Position numbers and translations under genes: made by a program
The notes under the pieces: generated by a model
The model's database searches: none
What the model was told of the DNA's origin: nothing
What the model saw: only the letters and a program-made list of their open reading frames with translations
NCBI RefSeq assembly: GCF_003073045.1
Contig: NC_037601.1
Location: 4,247,872 to 4,311,871 of the forward strand
DNA length: 64,000 nt
Direction of reading: 5' to 3'
Source: Pomacea canaliculata
Lineage: Eukaryota > Mollusca > Gastropoda > Architaenioglossa > Ampullariidae
Shown here: one piece after another, positions 42,000 to 53,433 of the stretch
How the letters are laid out: each line of letters starts with the position of its first letter
How positions within the stretch are numbered: the first letter of the stretch is position 1

Positions 42000-44900
42000 G
42001 ACAGACTTTTTTGTGGTGGCAGGGGGCAAGTTTTCTTTGTCCGTAACCCGCTGACCTTGTGAACTCGCCTCGGTGGGGGTGCTATAGCAACCGCCCCCGT
42101 GACACAGCGGACGTTAGCATCGGCAGCTAAAATGGATGGTGTCCTTTTTGTCTTGACGTTCATCGGGGACGAATCAGAAAGCATCGCTTCCTTCGAAAGT
42201 TTTCTTACTCACCCTTCCCCCAACTCCTCCGTTAGGGGAGGCAATAACGAGGACTGATCACAGACGTCTCCGTGGTGTTGCTCATCCATTATGAAGCATG
42301 TGGGAAGCCGCCTGATTGTACTGAGCATACTTTAACCCGTTTGATTGACGTGAGCACACTTTAATCCTCCTTTTCAGCTGCCGAGCAGCAAATGTTTACA
42401 AGGTGCCAGACATGATTTTGGAGAAAGGAGATTTTGTACTCCTAGAACTGTGACACGTGCGTGTCCAGAATAGGCTTGGAACTAATAGGCTGTGACCATC
42501 CGACTTCTCTACGTCAGTGTTCCTATCTCATCTCGCGTATATAAAAGTACTGACTTTATATATATATATGAGTTAGTGCGCATTTTACTATTAAATGTTT
42601 GTTCTTTCATTTCGAGATCAGCCGGTTCTTCTTCTTTACAGGTGTTGGATGCAATGATAAGGTCTGTGCATATAAATGTATCTGCTTGCTTAAAGGACCT
42701 TTTTAACAATATCATATGTAACAATATTTGGGACATTGTTAAGCAGCCGCCATATTAAAAATGAGCCAAACCTAGTCACACATTCAGCAAGATGTACTCG
42801 TTTAAGAAGACCCATCTTGTGTCGGCAGGTGACAAGGTTTCCTCAACCTTTGTCAAGCGTATGATGTATCAGCGTATGCACATGCCCTTTAACCCTGACA
42901 CTCGAGCGGTTGATGTTCCCGGTGAAGGTGGCCACGAAGTGGAGCGTCCGTGTGGCGCCGTGGTGTTGGGCCGTTGTTCCTGAACACCGCCATCCATCTT
43001 GGTGTAGATGCATGTCAGACTTTCTGGCTGCACCAAAGAGTTCCCTTCTCCCTCCCCCCTGTCCATGTCCCGTCTTGATTCAGCGGGTGTTGCCGACAGT
43101 CTGACGGTGCTATCGGAAGTTGTGCTCTGATGTCGCGGGTGTTTGGGTTTGCTAGAGAATGTGGTAGGCGGAGAACAAGGTACGTCAGTTTGGTTGTAAA
43201 ACGAGAAGAAGGGACGTCAGGCAGCTGTCAGCTAGCAGATACACAAATATGGAAACATTAAATATTGTGCTTAATGTTACTGTCACAGAAAAATGGCTGT
43301 GTGTGAGTGCGTATGCTCACATAATTTGACTGATGGCTAGTGTATATTTGATATTTGAATGCAAATTTCAGATCGTGAGGATTGGTGGCTCACAGTGGGT
43401 GTCAGACGTCTGCAAAACACAATATCAATGTGTTTAACTGCATTGGGTGACGGGCGTCTATTAGTCAGTCAACGTGCCCAGCAACTGTATTTAGTTCGGT
43501 AGCTGATCTTTAGTCTCCGACAAAACAAAGCCAATCTGACTTGAGTACACCCTTCCTTGCTGAGCACATTTCCATGCTGTGAAGTACACCCTGCCCAGCT
43601 GGAATTATCAGCAAAACAAAAACGACACAGCACAAACAACACTACTTTAAAAAAAGCTAACGCTGACGGCCTCACAAAATGTGATGATGGACCGTAGGCG
43701 GAATTGAAAGGTTTCTAGCCGTCGGAAGAAGTCTACTTTCCCCCGCATCTTATCCATCTTCTACATCCTGCACATCTTAATGTCAGCCCAACATCCCCAG
43801 GCTTTTACCTGCCGTCTTGCTTTCCTTTTTCATCAGTGCCAGTGTTATCTGCTGAGTCCTCAGCAACCTCGTTGGTATAAGTGAAGCTTTCCCTCCCCTC
43901 CCCTCCCCTACCCTCCCCTCCCCTCCCTTCCTGGCAACCTCTCTCCCTCTTCTTCTATGATCTTAAGCTGGGTTCAAGTACAGCGCCAACGGTTTCCTAC
44001 AGATAGGGCAGCAGCTTCAGCAGTCAGTCCTCCCCCACTCCCTTCTCCACATACCCTCCCTTCTCTTCTTCGGCATTTTCGTCATCGTCATCCCTATTTG
44101 TCATCTATTTTGTCTGCTGATGATGACGCGCTTGTTCTGGTTCAGATTTTAGTTCCTGTGCTGGAAATTCTGATACAGCATGCTGATTATCGTGCAATAA
44201 TCTGTTGTAGGTGAACTAGAACATTTTTCTCGTCAGATATTTATCAGCTGTCAGCACCGGCCACCTTCAACTCCCAGTGCACAGTCCCAGGCTTTTTCCT
44301 GCTGGTTTCCATAACAACCGACCCGACTCCTGCGAAACGACCTATTCGGTGCACCCCATGCATCATAAAGAATCTTTGCGCCTACTGGAAGTAATTCAGA
44401 TTATTTTTTCTCTTTCTGGTGGTTATTTCTGGTTTATTCTCAAGTGCCCAGCCTTTTCCATTAAAATCTAAATATTTTTAGCAGTAGCACGGCCTGGTGC
44501 CCTGTCGTTCTCTGTGGAACGTCCCCTACAAACTCCTGGGACTCCACTTTTGTAATTGTCGACAGTACTGTGTCTTCATCGTCAGACAGCCTGAATAGTT
44601 AATACTCAGAGAGCTCTGGTGGCTTCAAGCTTTGTAGACATCGTTCAACGTTTGACTTTGGAAATTTTCTGGGTGACAGTCACATGAAATGAATAATTTT
44701 GAAAAACAATTCTTCGGATATTTAAATTTTGGTTAAATTCTGAACTAAACCCAACTTGTTTGCCGAGACTTTGCCAATAATTTGCCAGTACAATGGAACT
44801 TTGAATCATTTAGGAGGCTTGACACTTCGGCACTTTACCCGGTCTGAACGCTGTGAACATATTCACTCTGACCACCGAACCGCAACATGCTCTTGTGACA

Positions 44901-45384
44901 TGCGTTGTCCTCGACCCACCTGCAAGTCGCGTGCATTCCTGGTGTCGTTTAGGAGTATATTGCGTTGACTGTCATCATAGTAGAACATTGTTAATGTACG
45001 CCTAGAAGTTTCTATTTCATGTAAATTTCTCATTTTTCAAATGATAATTCTTAGCTTAAATGTATTTCGAGCATGCACACATAATATTTTAATAATATTT
45101 TCGAATTCTCTATGTCCTTATATAGCTTGTTCATTAAGACCTTTTTTGCCGGCGGGGAGGATGGGATTGACCTTTCGTGGTAGAGAAAGCAACTTTTTAA
45201 ATGCAGAATGATGTGTTGCAGGAGGACTGATGTTCGAGAAGGAAACGACTAGTTAGCTGATCATTGGCTCTGGTGATGACTTTATTGGCGCCTGTGGCCT
45301 CAGGAACTAACAGGATACATCACTCGCGAGCTCTTGATTACCTTGGCTTCATCTTCTTCTATTTATAGACTTAAAAAAACCTAC
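42000..45384. other. Gene-poor sequence with simple repeats
   Basis: No exon is supported. Short frames such as 42792-42983 (MYSFKKTHLVSAGDKVSSTF start) and a minus-strand hydrophobic frame near 43675-43469 lack splice support, and the latter lacks an ATG. Confidence 0.45.
43891..43930. repeat. (CCCCT)n tract, potential G-quadruplex on the minus strand
   Basis: About eight CCCT or CCCCT units sit in 40 bases. The minus strand therefore carries regularly spaced runs of three to four G. Confidence 0.85.
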
Positions 45385-45610
45385 CTTAACACACCGCAAA
45401 GCTGGATTTTCACTGTGATCTTGTATAAATGTAAATCTTTCGGATAGTGGACAGAAAGCATACGCCATCCTGTCACATCTTGGATTTACGTGGGTGTTGC
45501 AACAGTCCGAGAGCTCGTGCATCGTCTCAGCCGCCAAATGAAGTGTTTCCGCATGAATGATGGCGAACGGAAGGGTGATCAAGGTCAGCGCTGGATCGAT
45601 TTCATTGGAC
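45385..45610 (-). CDS. Candidate exon of an unidentified minus-strand gene
   Basis: An acceptor (AACATCCATCCTCAG) and a donor (AAG then GTAGGT) enclose 226 bases that are open in one frame (one carried base plus 75 codons). The peptide begins SNEIDPALTLITLPFAIIHA and continues through HELSDCC, NPRCDRMAYAFCPL and NPALRCVK. Six cysteines and a mixed composition look protein-like and could be part of a secreted or membrane ectodomain, but no family is recognised. The exon stands alone; no partner exon was found. Confidence 0.35.
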
Positions 45611-46040
45611 CTGAGGATGGATGTTAGCTGACGTCAGCAAGCGCAAGTGGTTGTTACTCACGTTTCGTGCATGTGGGCGCCCGCACTCAGTCCTGGAAAC
45701 AATGCATTCGGGGTAAACTTTCATCTGCATTCGAATCACAAATGTTCTCCAGAGGATGTAGTGCAACGTTAAAAAAAAAATAAAAAATCAAGGGAAAGAG
45801 AAAATCCGGGTTTTTTTTCTTCAGAATGTGAACTTTACTTGAAAATAAGTAGCTTCTTTGTGTCGTAGAAGGCATAATAAAATCTCATCCAATGTTCTGT
45901 TCGGATGGCTTAAACAAAACTTCAATTACACCAAAAAAATCTTGGCAGAAGCTTTCATTGGGGTTCATTTTTGTGTGCGCATACTCACTTGTGTGGACAG
46001 TATCTGAAGAGTGAGCAGTGGTCAGTCCAAGGGGGTCTAG

Positions 46041-46286
46041 CCCAGGGGTTGTCGATGCACGTCTTCGGACCCCCGGCCATCACCGCCCACGTCGTCGGTC
46101 AAGTTCGTGAAGGTGGTGGAAGACGTATGCACGGCGATGGAGGATTTACTGCGCTCGGTGTCGTCTGCCATTTCGGACCGCTTCTACAGTTTCTTTTCTC
46201 TAACGGCAGCCGTGGCGTGTGAACCCACGGAGTGTGACGGCAACGTTGATGCTTACGAGGAGGCAGAGGAGTGTGATGGCAGTCAG
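46041..46286 (+). CDS. Candidate coding exon of an unidentified plus-strand gene (acidic, ECDG repeats)
   Basis: One frame is open from 46041 to a strong donor (CAG then GTGAGA at 46287) with GC-rich third positions. It encodes a Pro/Ser stretch (SSDPRPSPPTSS), a helical part (KFVKVVEDVCTAMEDLLRSV), SDRFYSFFSLT, then an acidic end with TECDG and EECDGSQ. The acceptor is unclear: CTAG at 46040 gives phase 0 but has a poor pyrimidine tract. Alternatively, the in-frame ATG at 46137 (GCGATGG context) could be the true start, giving MEDLLRSVSS. Its phase-0 end joins in frame to the exon at 53240. The family is not recognised. Confidence 0.4.
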
Positions 46287-46411
46287 GTGAGAGCGCAATA
46301 AACAATCCATCGTCCCAAAAATCCCAAACAATCAAACACAAATATCTTGATATGTTTATACCTCACCACATGATCTGTAATATTTCTCGTGTAAGATTTG
46401 GTAGAATTGTA

Positions 46412-46485
46412 TGTTTGTTTGTTTGTTTGTTTGTTTGTTTGTTTGTTTGTTTGTTTGTTTGTTTGTTTGTTTGTTTGTTTGTTTG
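46412..46485. repeat. (TTTG)n microsatellite, about 18 copies
   Basis: An uninterrupted TGTT/TTTG tetranucleotide repeat lies in the intron after the candidate exon at 46041-46286. Confidence 0.95.
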
Positions 46486-46970
46486 TGTTAAAGTTATGAT
46501 GTTAGTAGGCAAATATCTCGAGATGAATAGGGAGATGGACGAGAAAGAAAATAAGATGGGTGGAGAGAGAGAAAGGCGCGTTACTTTATGGCAATAAATC
46601 GGATGGAAATGTACCCCACGTTAGATGTAACTTCCACCATCATCAGTCCGCATGGTAGCAAGGAAATGTACAGGACACGTACATGTACAGCTGCTGCCGT
46701 GCTAAAAATAGACGGAAGTTCCGCAGAAGTGACGGAAAGTCGAAGTCGTGTGCGGCGGTTGAAAAAACAAGATTAGGTGGGTGCCTAAAGGGGCGTTTTC
46801 GTGTTGTTTGTTGTTTGAGGATCTTCAAACTAGTGGGTAGAGGTTTTGGGGTATCATAATCTGAGGTTGGACCTTGAAGAGGGAAGATATACTGCCGGCT
46901 TTCTGAAGGGTCTTGAATATGGCAGAGACATTACTAGGCTATTTTATGCAAAGAAGATGGAAGAAAAGAG

Positions 46971-46996
46971 ATTATTATTATTATTATTATTATTAC
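46971..46996. repeat. (ATT)n microsatellite
   Basis: About eight perfect ATT units are present. Confidence 0.9.
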
Positions 46997-48222
46997 TAAT
47001 GTATATTTTCTTCTGTGTCAAAGGGAACAGTTTTTGGTTTATATACCTCTCAACTTGCTTTGGGGGTTGGGTGGTGGTCAGCTTTGTCCCATTTCTTTTT
47101 CTTTTTTCTTTTTTTTTTTTTTTTTTCGCTCGCGAGGACGTCTGTGATTGATGAACTGGGAAAATAAAAGACAGTTGCTAAGATACACCGCACCCAGACA
47201 AGCGAACGAGAAAGACTAGCTTTACATCTGTTGCAACTACACACATTTTTTCAGCGTCGTGCACACCGGGGCCATATGCTCTCCCTGTCACTAGGGTGTT
47301 CTAGCTGGCCGCTATGACAAAATTCCTGGAGTTCTCGGTGTGGATTTCCCCTGAGATGTCGCACAGATACAACACACACATAACGCTTTATTTATAGCTA
47401 GATATTTACTCGGAGCATCTAGCTGTGATTTATTGTGGACTGACGCCAGATGGCGTCAGACGTTGCATACAGTTGCATGTTGTCATGAGTGCACAGGCTG
47501 GTTCATCAAGTGGTCTGTTCAAATATATCAGTCTTTTCCCCATGCCCACTACACATTTATCAAATAGAAACAGTGTGCAGATACCTGGCCAGGCAATGAC
47601 GAGGTCACGCACCACGATAGAAGCTTGCAGGAAGTCATGATTAGATAAAAGAAATTTGCTAAACTTAGTCAAATATTTGACATTTTTTCTCTTTTTTTTT
47701 TTTTACTATTAAGAAGAAAATTAAGTTTCTTTGAAAATTACCACATAGTTCCGTTTTCAGGTTTGGATTCCTTGACGTTAGCATGTATTTATGAGTAATT
47801 TAATATAAAACGTTGAAAATCAAATGTTTTTAGTGATGCACAAATGAACATTTCTGAGAAGACAGAGCTTCGAAAACTTTTCTTTTTATGAAAATTGCCA
47901 TTATAAGGCTATGAACTGACGATGTCCTCAGCAAAGTTTAGAACTACAACTGTGTCAAACTGTGACGAAAAAAAGGTCATAGATATAAAAAGAACGGAGA
48001 GAGTGAGACTATAGAACTATAGAACAGGGGTAACCAAGACAGTACCCGTGGGCACTTGGTCTCCCGCATGGACCATGTGTGTGGCCAGCGGGGCAAGTCT
48101 ATACCTGGCCTGTCTATACTTTCGTGTTTCTTAGTAAGTTTGTATCAAGCAAGTAGTTCCTCGTATAACTCGGTTCCCTTGAAGTAGCTGTAGGTGAGCT
48201 CTACTACTATAGAATAAAATGC

Positions 48223-48260
48223 TGACGTCACAGTCATAACTGTAGCCGCCGCCATCTTGC
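48223..48260 (+). promoter_or_regulatory. CRE plus YY1-like cluster B
   Basis: TGACGTCA (48223-48230) is followed 17 bases later by GCCGCCATCTT (48248-48258), the reverse of the YY1 consensus AAGATGGCGGC. The same two sites in the same order and orientation occur at 40520-40593. It is a candidate core promoter. Confidence 0.35.
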
Positions 48261-48889
48261 CACAACGTCCTTTCCGGTCTGTTCAAACCTTTTCTGTTCT
48301 CTAAGTGGACGTAAATTGTCCCTCTTCTGTTGCAAGTTATCGATACCCTCGTCTTATACTTTCTTTGTTGGGTGGAGGTTGGGTGACGACGGTTCGATTG
48401 TCAGGCAATACCCGCCGTAGACAATCCCCCACTTCCTACACTTTTCTCATTTCCCCATTTCCTGCACGCTGGCAGCATGTCCGGCTATCTCGAGAAAAAT
48501 AAAAACGTTCGAAAATACTTTTTTTTACGAATTTCTCAAAAGCTTCATTTGCCGAGCGTTTTGCGCACGTCAGGGAAAATGTATGGGTTCGCTGTGGAGG
48601 TACTATTTATCTCCATCTGTCCTTCATGGGCAGCCTGGTTGTAAAACTAGAAGGCGCGTGTCATGAACATATCGTTTAAGCCCTGCCGCTCCTCGATTCA
48701 TCAGGAGATTACGATGGCTGTAAGGATTAACAAAGTGTGTGCGTTGGGCGACTTCAGGAGTATCGTGACTGCAGGTAGAGAATGATGGAGACTGTCGAAG
48801 GATAAAATAGTGATAGCAATGTGACTGATGAACTACTGATGAACTAGTGTCAGGACAGGCTATCAAGAGCTCGAGTGACCAGAAGACTA

Positions 48890-48960
48890 ATAGTACTATT
48901 TGTCTATATAGTGCCTTAGGAGTCACTCAAAGGCAAACTCAAGGTGCTTTACGTGTAGGT
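48890..48960. repeat. Fragment of a dispersed repeat with CTTTACG tail
   Basis: CACTCAAAGGCAAACTCAAG followed by GTGCTTTACG resembles the palindromic CAAAGCGCTTTA block of common molluscan SINE-like repeats. A related block (TCAAAGCGCTTTATG) lies at about 62096-62110, after an AAT-rich run. Confidence 0.3.
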
Positions 48961-48999
48961 AACTAAACTTAGAGAAAGGCAGATGAAAATTTACTGACA

Positions 49000-50455
49000 A
49001 CAGGCAACAACTGCGCCCTAGAAAGTCAGTCACCACAGACACCACTGACTAAAAGAATTATTTAAAACCCAATTTACACTACTACTACTAATAATAATAG
49101 GCTGCTCCCAGGAAACAGAGGCTGGACACATGAAATTGAGTGTGGCACTGAATTTTTGTTTTAGAGAGAGAGAATGGTCAGCTCAGCACTTTTTATGTTT
49201 TCCTCTTATATCCGTGAATGGCAAAAGACCTGCCATCCATTATTTTCTAGTTAAGTGTCGCATCTTCTACAGTATAGTGTGTAATCTTGAGAATTAAGAA
49301 TCGATTTTGTAGAAAACCGTTTTAGGTGTTCTTCTAGCTGATGAAACAAGGTGCCGTCTTGAAGGAAAAAATCTGCCTGGTCTAAATTGGATTCTAATGA
49401 CGAAGCTTCGAGCCAAGATGCTGCTGAAGGGCTTCCCCAAGAGATTCCTGTCAGTCCTACAGGCACCGAGGTCAGTCTTCATCTAAGACTAAGACAGAGC
49501 CAGAAGCCTGTATGGAGACAGACAGACCCGGAAGCCTGAGTACACTGTTTTATCAAGCGGCGGATGAGCACAATTCCATTGTACAATGTGGACTCCACAT
49601 CAAAATAAGAAGCAAGAAAGTACAATACAGTGAACGGTGAAAGATGTAAGGTTATAGGGATCTTAAGGCACATTCCTGTTTGGAGACTGTTAACAGAAAG
49701 GTGAATGCAATGGTGGTCATAAGGACTGCCGTGTTTGTGGGGGATGAACTTACTTTAAGTCGACATGTTCACGTTTAAATAAAGTACTCCGTACGTGCCA
49801 TGGCACATGGGGCGAAAAGGGAAAAAAGTAGCGTTTGCTAATTCAGACAGGTTATTTAATTGATGAAAATTTCTTTTTTATTGGAGGTTTTGGGGTAAGA
49901 GGCTTGTGAAAGCTCGAGTTTGCTTTAATGTATTTGCAGGAACATAATAACAGGCCATTGCACAGTAGAGTCCTGCTAATTGCAGAGAGGCCACTAGGAA
50001 GAGACAATTTAGACATTTATTTAAAACTCATTGGGGTGGTCAGTATTCTCCACCATGAATGTAGTTGATTAAGCTAGGAGCAAATGAAAGCTTCTTGTGC
50101 TGACAAATACAAGACTTCGAACAAAAAAAATCATCGTGCACAGATGATATCCTGTGGATACACGGATACGTTTACACGAAGGCTACGGCGAATGGAAGGA
50201 CTAGGTGCGTGTCTACATATTAATTTGGTCTTACACTGGCGTAAGAAACTCAAATTGTGGTCCGTTCAAGTGTGCTTTGAAAAAAATTCTCTTGTAAAAT
50301 ATGGAAGAGGCCAAGGACAGCATTGTGTTCTGTTACATTTCCAGCAACTTCCAGCTTGATTTCATGGACTGGCTCTGGTTTGCCTTTTTTTTTTTACAGG
50401 AGATCTGGCCTACACGTGCATCGGATTCTGCCCATTAAAAACACATCTCACGCTC

Positions 50456-50486
<31 letters not shown>

Positions 50487-53200
50487 AAGCTTTGATTTGG
50501 TCCAGTGGCTGTCAAGCAACACGTGCAAAACATTCCCCTTCTGAGGATTCGGTGAACCATCGATCGGAGTTCAGTTTCCCTGTCTTAGCTGCACGCCGAA
50601 ACATCGATTTATCAATCGATAATTTGTCGATCAGCGCATCTGACCATGATACAGGTGTGGTGCTGTTGGAGGGATGATAAAAGACAAAAAAAAAAAATAA
50701 AAAGGAAGACTAAAATCCACTGAAATTTCGCAACGTTCTGGTCTTTCTAATGAATAACTCCTGCTGACTTATTCCGTTGACGAGTGGGAAGTAGCCTCCC
50801 CTCAACAGCTCGGCTCCTCCTGCCTAGGATTTTTTTTTTTCTTTCTCTTTTTTTTTTTTTTTTCTGTGTTGCACGAAAATCTTTACCTTCTTTTCCATAC
50901 TTTGTGGCTATATGAACTCTTAGCTCTGTAAAATCAGGGCACTTTGCTGGACAGAAAATGATGCTCGAACGCTCTTGCATTTCACGCTCGATTAAGTTAG
51001 CACTGTAGCTTCACGGCCTGCTACATACTTCGTTAGCTTTTGATACAGAGCTGTGAAGTATGCTGAAATATGTCATGATTACATCACGTGCGGAAAACAG
51101 AAATTTTACTCACTGTGTCTTATTTCATCTCTTTAAATAAAAATTTTCCTTTTTCGTTCACGTAAGGTCGCTTTCTGCCACTCGTTCGCGTGATAAGACT
51201 GCTAAAAGTGACAATCACTTTAATTATCATGGCAGACTTAATTACTTTAATTATTGCTGAGATACCTTACCCACAAACACGTGAATCATAAAGATCAAAG
51301 AACTTCGTCAAGTGCTTAGTGTAACTGTCACCTAGACACGAATTATAGAGCAAAACACCACCACCACCAAGATGACGAACTCTTTCGTCCGGGGAGTGTG
51401 TACAAAGACCTGCTTCTATTCCTTTTTTCCTTTTCTCCGTTTCGCTTGTTTGTTCTTTCTTTGTACCCTCACAATCATGCACTTCATTAAAACTCGCTAC
51501 CTTTCGCACCTTCGCCAGTACCCGTCTTGTTTCCTTCACACATTCTGCCCGTCTCCCGCTTTCGCAAGCACCCGTTAGTTTAACAGGCAGTTGCATGTGA
51601 GCTTTGTAAGAGTTTTGTGACACGGCTGTACAGTCAAATTATCGTGACAGCCTTTAATTACCAGCTGACCTTTGACTTGCTGCTGCAACATATACAGACG
51701 TAATGTAACAGAGAAATAATTATAATATACTCTGCACTTACGAAGTATTGTACTATGCCTGGAAGAGCATGTTATAACTATGACCTCTAGACGATAAATG
51801 GTTCAGTCTCAGTAATTTCCAGTACATCAAGAAGCTATCCCGTCGCCCCACACGTAGGTGTAGGAAGAGAGGGAACATAACGTGGGAAAGGTCATTAAAC
51901 TTTGATACACGTACTGTCGTTGGTAATCTGCCCATTGCACCAGAAACTGTCTCCTTCAAAATCCACTTTCTACTTCCGTTTTCTGTCTTAGGTGTTTGTT
52001 GGGCAAAATGTCTTTCTAGTTTGTCTTTCTTTAGTATTGAGTGTTGAAATTACAAGCGTATTACCGTATATTGTTGTTGTTGTTGATTTTAGGAGGGAAA
52101 GATGCCTTCCCCTGGATGCGCATAAAGTGCCATTCACATTTTGTCCCCACAGGAAATGTCTGGCAGTTTTGTGGTAAACTGTAATCCCCACGGGAGATGT
52201 GAAAGATCTTAGAGAACGCAACTTCTTTCATTCTTTATGTTCGCTGTCAGGATAGGTTAATCTTCACGCTTTCCTGAGGCTACTGCACCGTCGTTACCCC
52301 ATGGCACGCGCACACGTGACAAGATCCTTCCTTCGCTATCATTCGTTGTGTGATCCGTGACAATGGAAGAGGCCCTAGTATATAATATATAGGACCGCAC
52401 TCCACCACCCAAGCACCCAGTCCTCCTTAGGGCCCTCGTGCTAAAAATATTTCGAGGACAAAGGGTCTCTAGGGCGACTCCACGTGGTAAAAATTACAAT
52501 GGGAGCCCAGGCATTTCAAGTACGAGGTTATCACAATACTTTGTGTGTGTGTCATTGCGGGTATCTATGGGAGATGCGAAGTTCCTGCATTACCTGTCAC
52601 TTGACAGTTTAGGCTTTAATAAACTGACGCCTTCTTGAGTGCCTGGCGGCTTTTGTTCAGAGTACGCCTGCATCCCTTTTGTGAAGGTGGACCACTGAGC
52701 GGTATGAATGATGAGCTTGGGCGAGTTTTTGTGGTCATGGCTGATGCAGCTATTGTACTGGGATTACCGACCAGTTCAGAGGGATATCTTCCGCTTAACA
52801 CGAGAATGCTCATCTTCAAAAAAGGTTTGACCGGTGTCTTAGAGCCTTTAGAACATTTAAACACCCAAGCAGTTCCTTTGCAATAAACTCAATTGTAGTA
52901 CTTATATGTTGTTTTTCGTGAATAATAATAATAAATTTTTAAAACGGTAAAGATATTCCCATGTGTTTATGATCGTATAGTTCTACAGTCAGGTACCCCT
53001 CTCCACATCTGAGGGAAGTACGCTGCTTCACACGGGTGTCGAACAATCTCCAGACTTTCTGCCTTCTTCTGATCATCGTCTAATTGTGTCTGTTAGTCTC
53101 TTCTTCTGACCATTTCTGTATTTTTTTCCTCTTCCTTTCTCTCTCTAAGAATTACTCGTTAGCTTTATAACAAACGAGGTAGAGTCTAGGACAGGACAAA
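49000..53200. other. Gene-poor sequence
   Basis: No exon is supported. An open stretch at 52635-52886 is long on both strands (plus peptide includes GRVFVVMADAAIVLGLP) but has no splice sites or recognised domain. Poly-T runs lie near 50460, 50830 and 50851. Confidence 0.4.
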
Positions 53201-53239
53201 TCAGTACCAAGCCCTGTATGTATGCTGACGTGTCTTGCA

Positions 53240-53433
53240 GGACTCGGACACGGAGAGCGACGTGGTGGAGGAACTCCAGACCAGGCTACAAGGTTTCTAT
53301 GGCAACGCCACCGCCACCAGCCGTCTGGCAGGCCCAGATGGTGCTGCGCGCGCACTTCGCTGGTGATGTGGGCTGCTTCCTGGCACGCTTCCTGACACCC
53401 GGCCTGGCGCTGCTGGAGCGCCTCCGACGACAG
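53240..53433 (+). CDS. Candidate exon continuing the 46-kb exon, with an internal frame break
   Basis: An acceptor (GACGTGTCTTGCAG) and a donor (CAG then GTAACC) bound 194 bases. In the phase set by the exon at 46041-46286, the first part reads DSDTESDVVEELQTRLQGFY, continuing the acidic run, with mostly G or C in third positions. That frame stops near 53364. From about 53325 the +1 frame takes over with equally GC-rich third positions (AQMVLRAHFAGDVGC, FLARFLTPGLALLERLRRQ) and stays open to the donor. One base gained, or two lost, near 53310-53330 would explain this: an assembly error, a true mutation, or a mis-set exon boundary. The family is not recognised. Confidence 0.4.

Noticed and set aside
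52616..52886. Open frames on both strands at the same place (82-83 codons)
   Set aside because: No splice sites, no start codon in good context on plus, and no recognised domain on either strand. It may be a repeat relic but could not be assigned.
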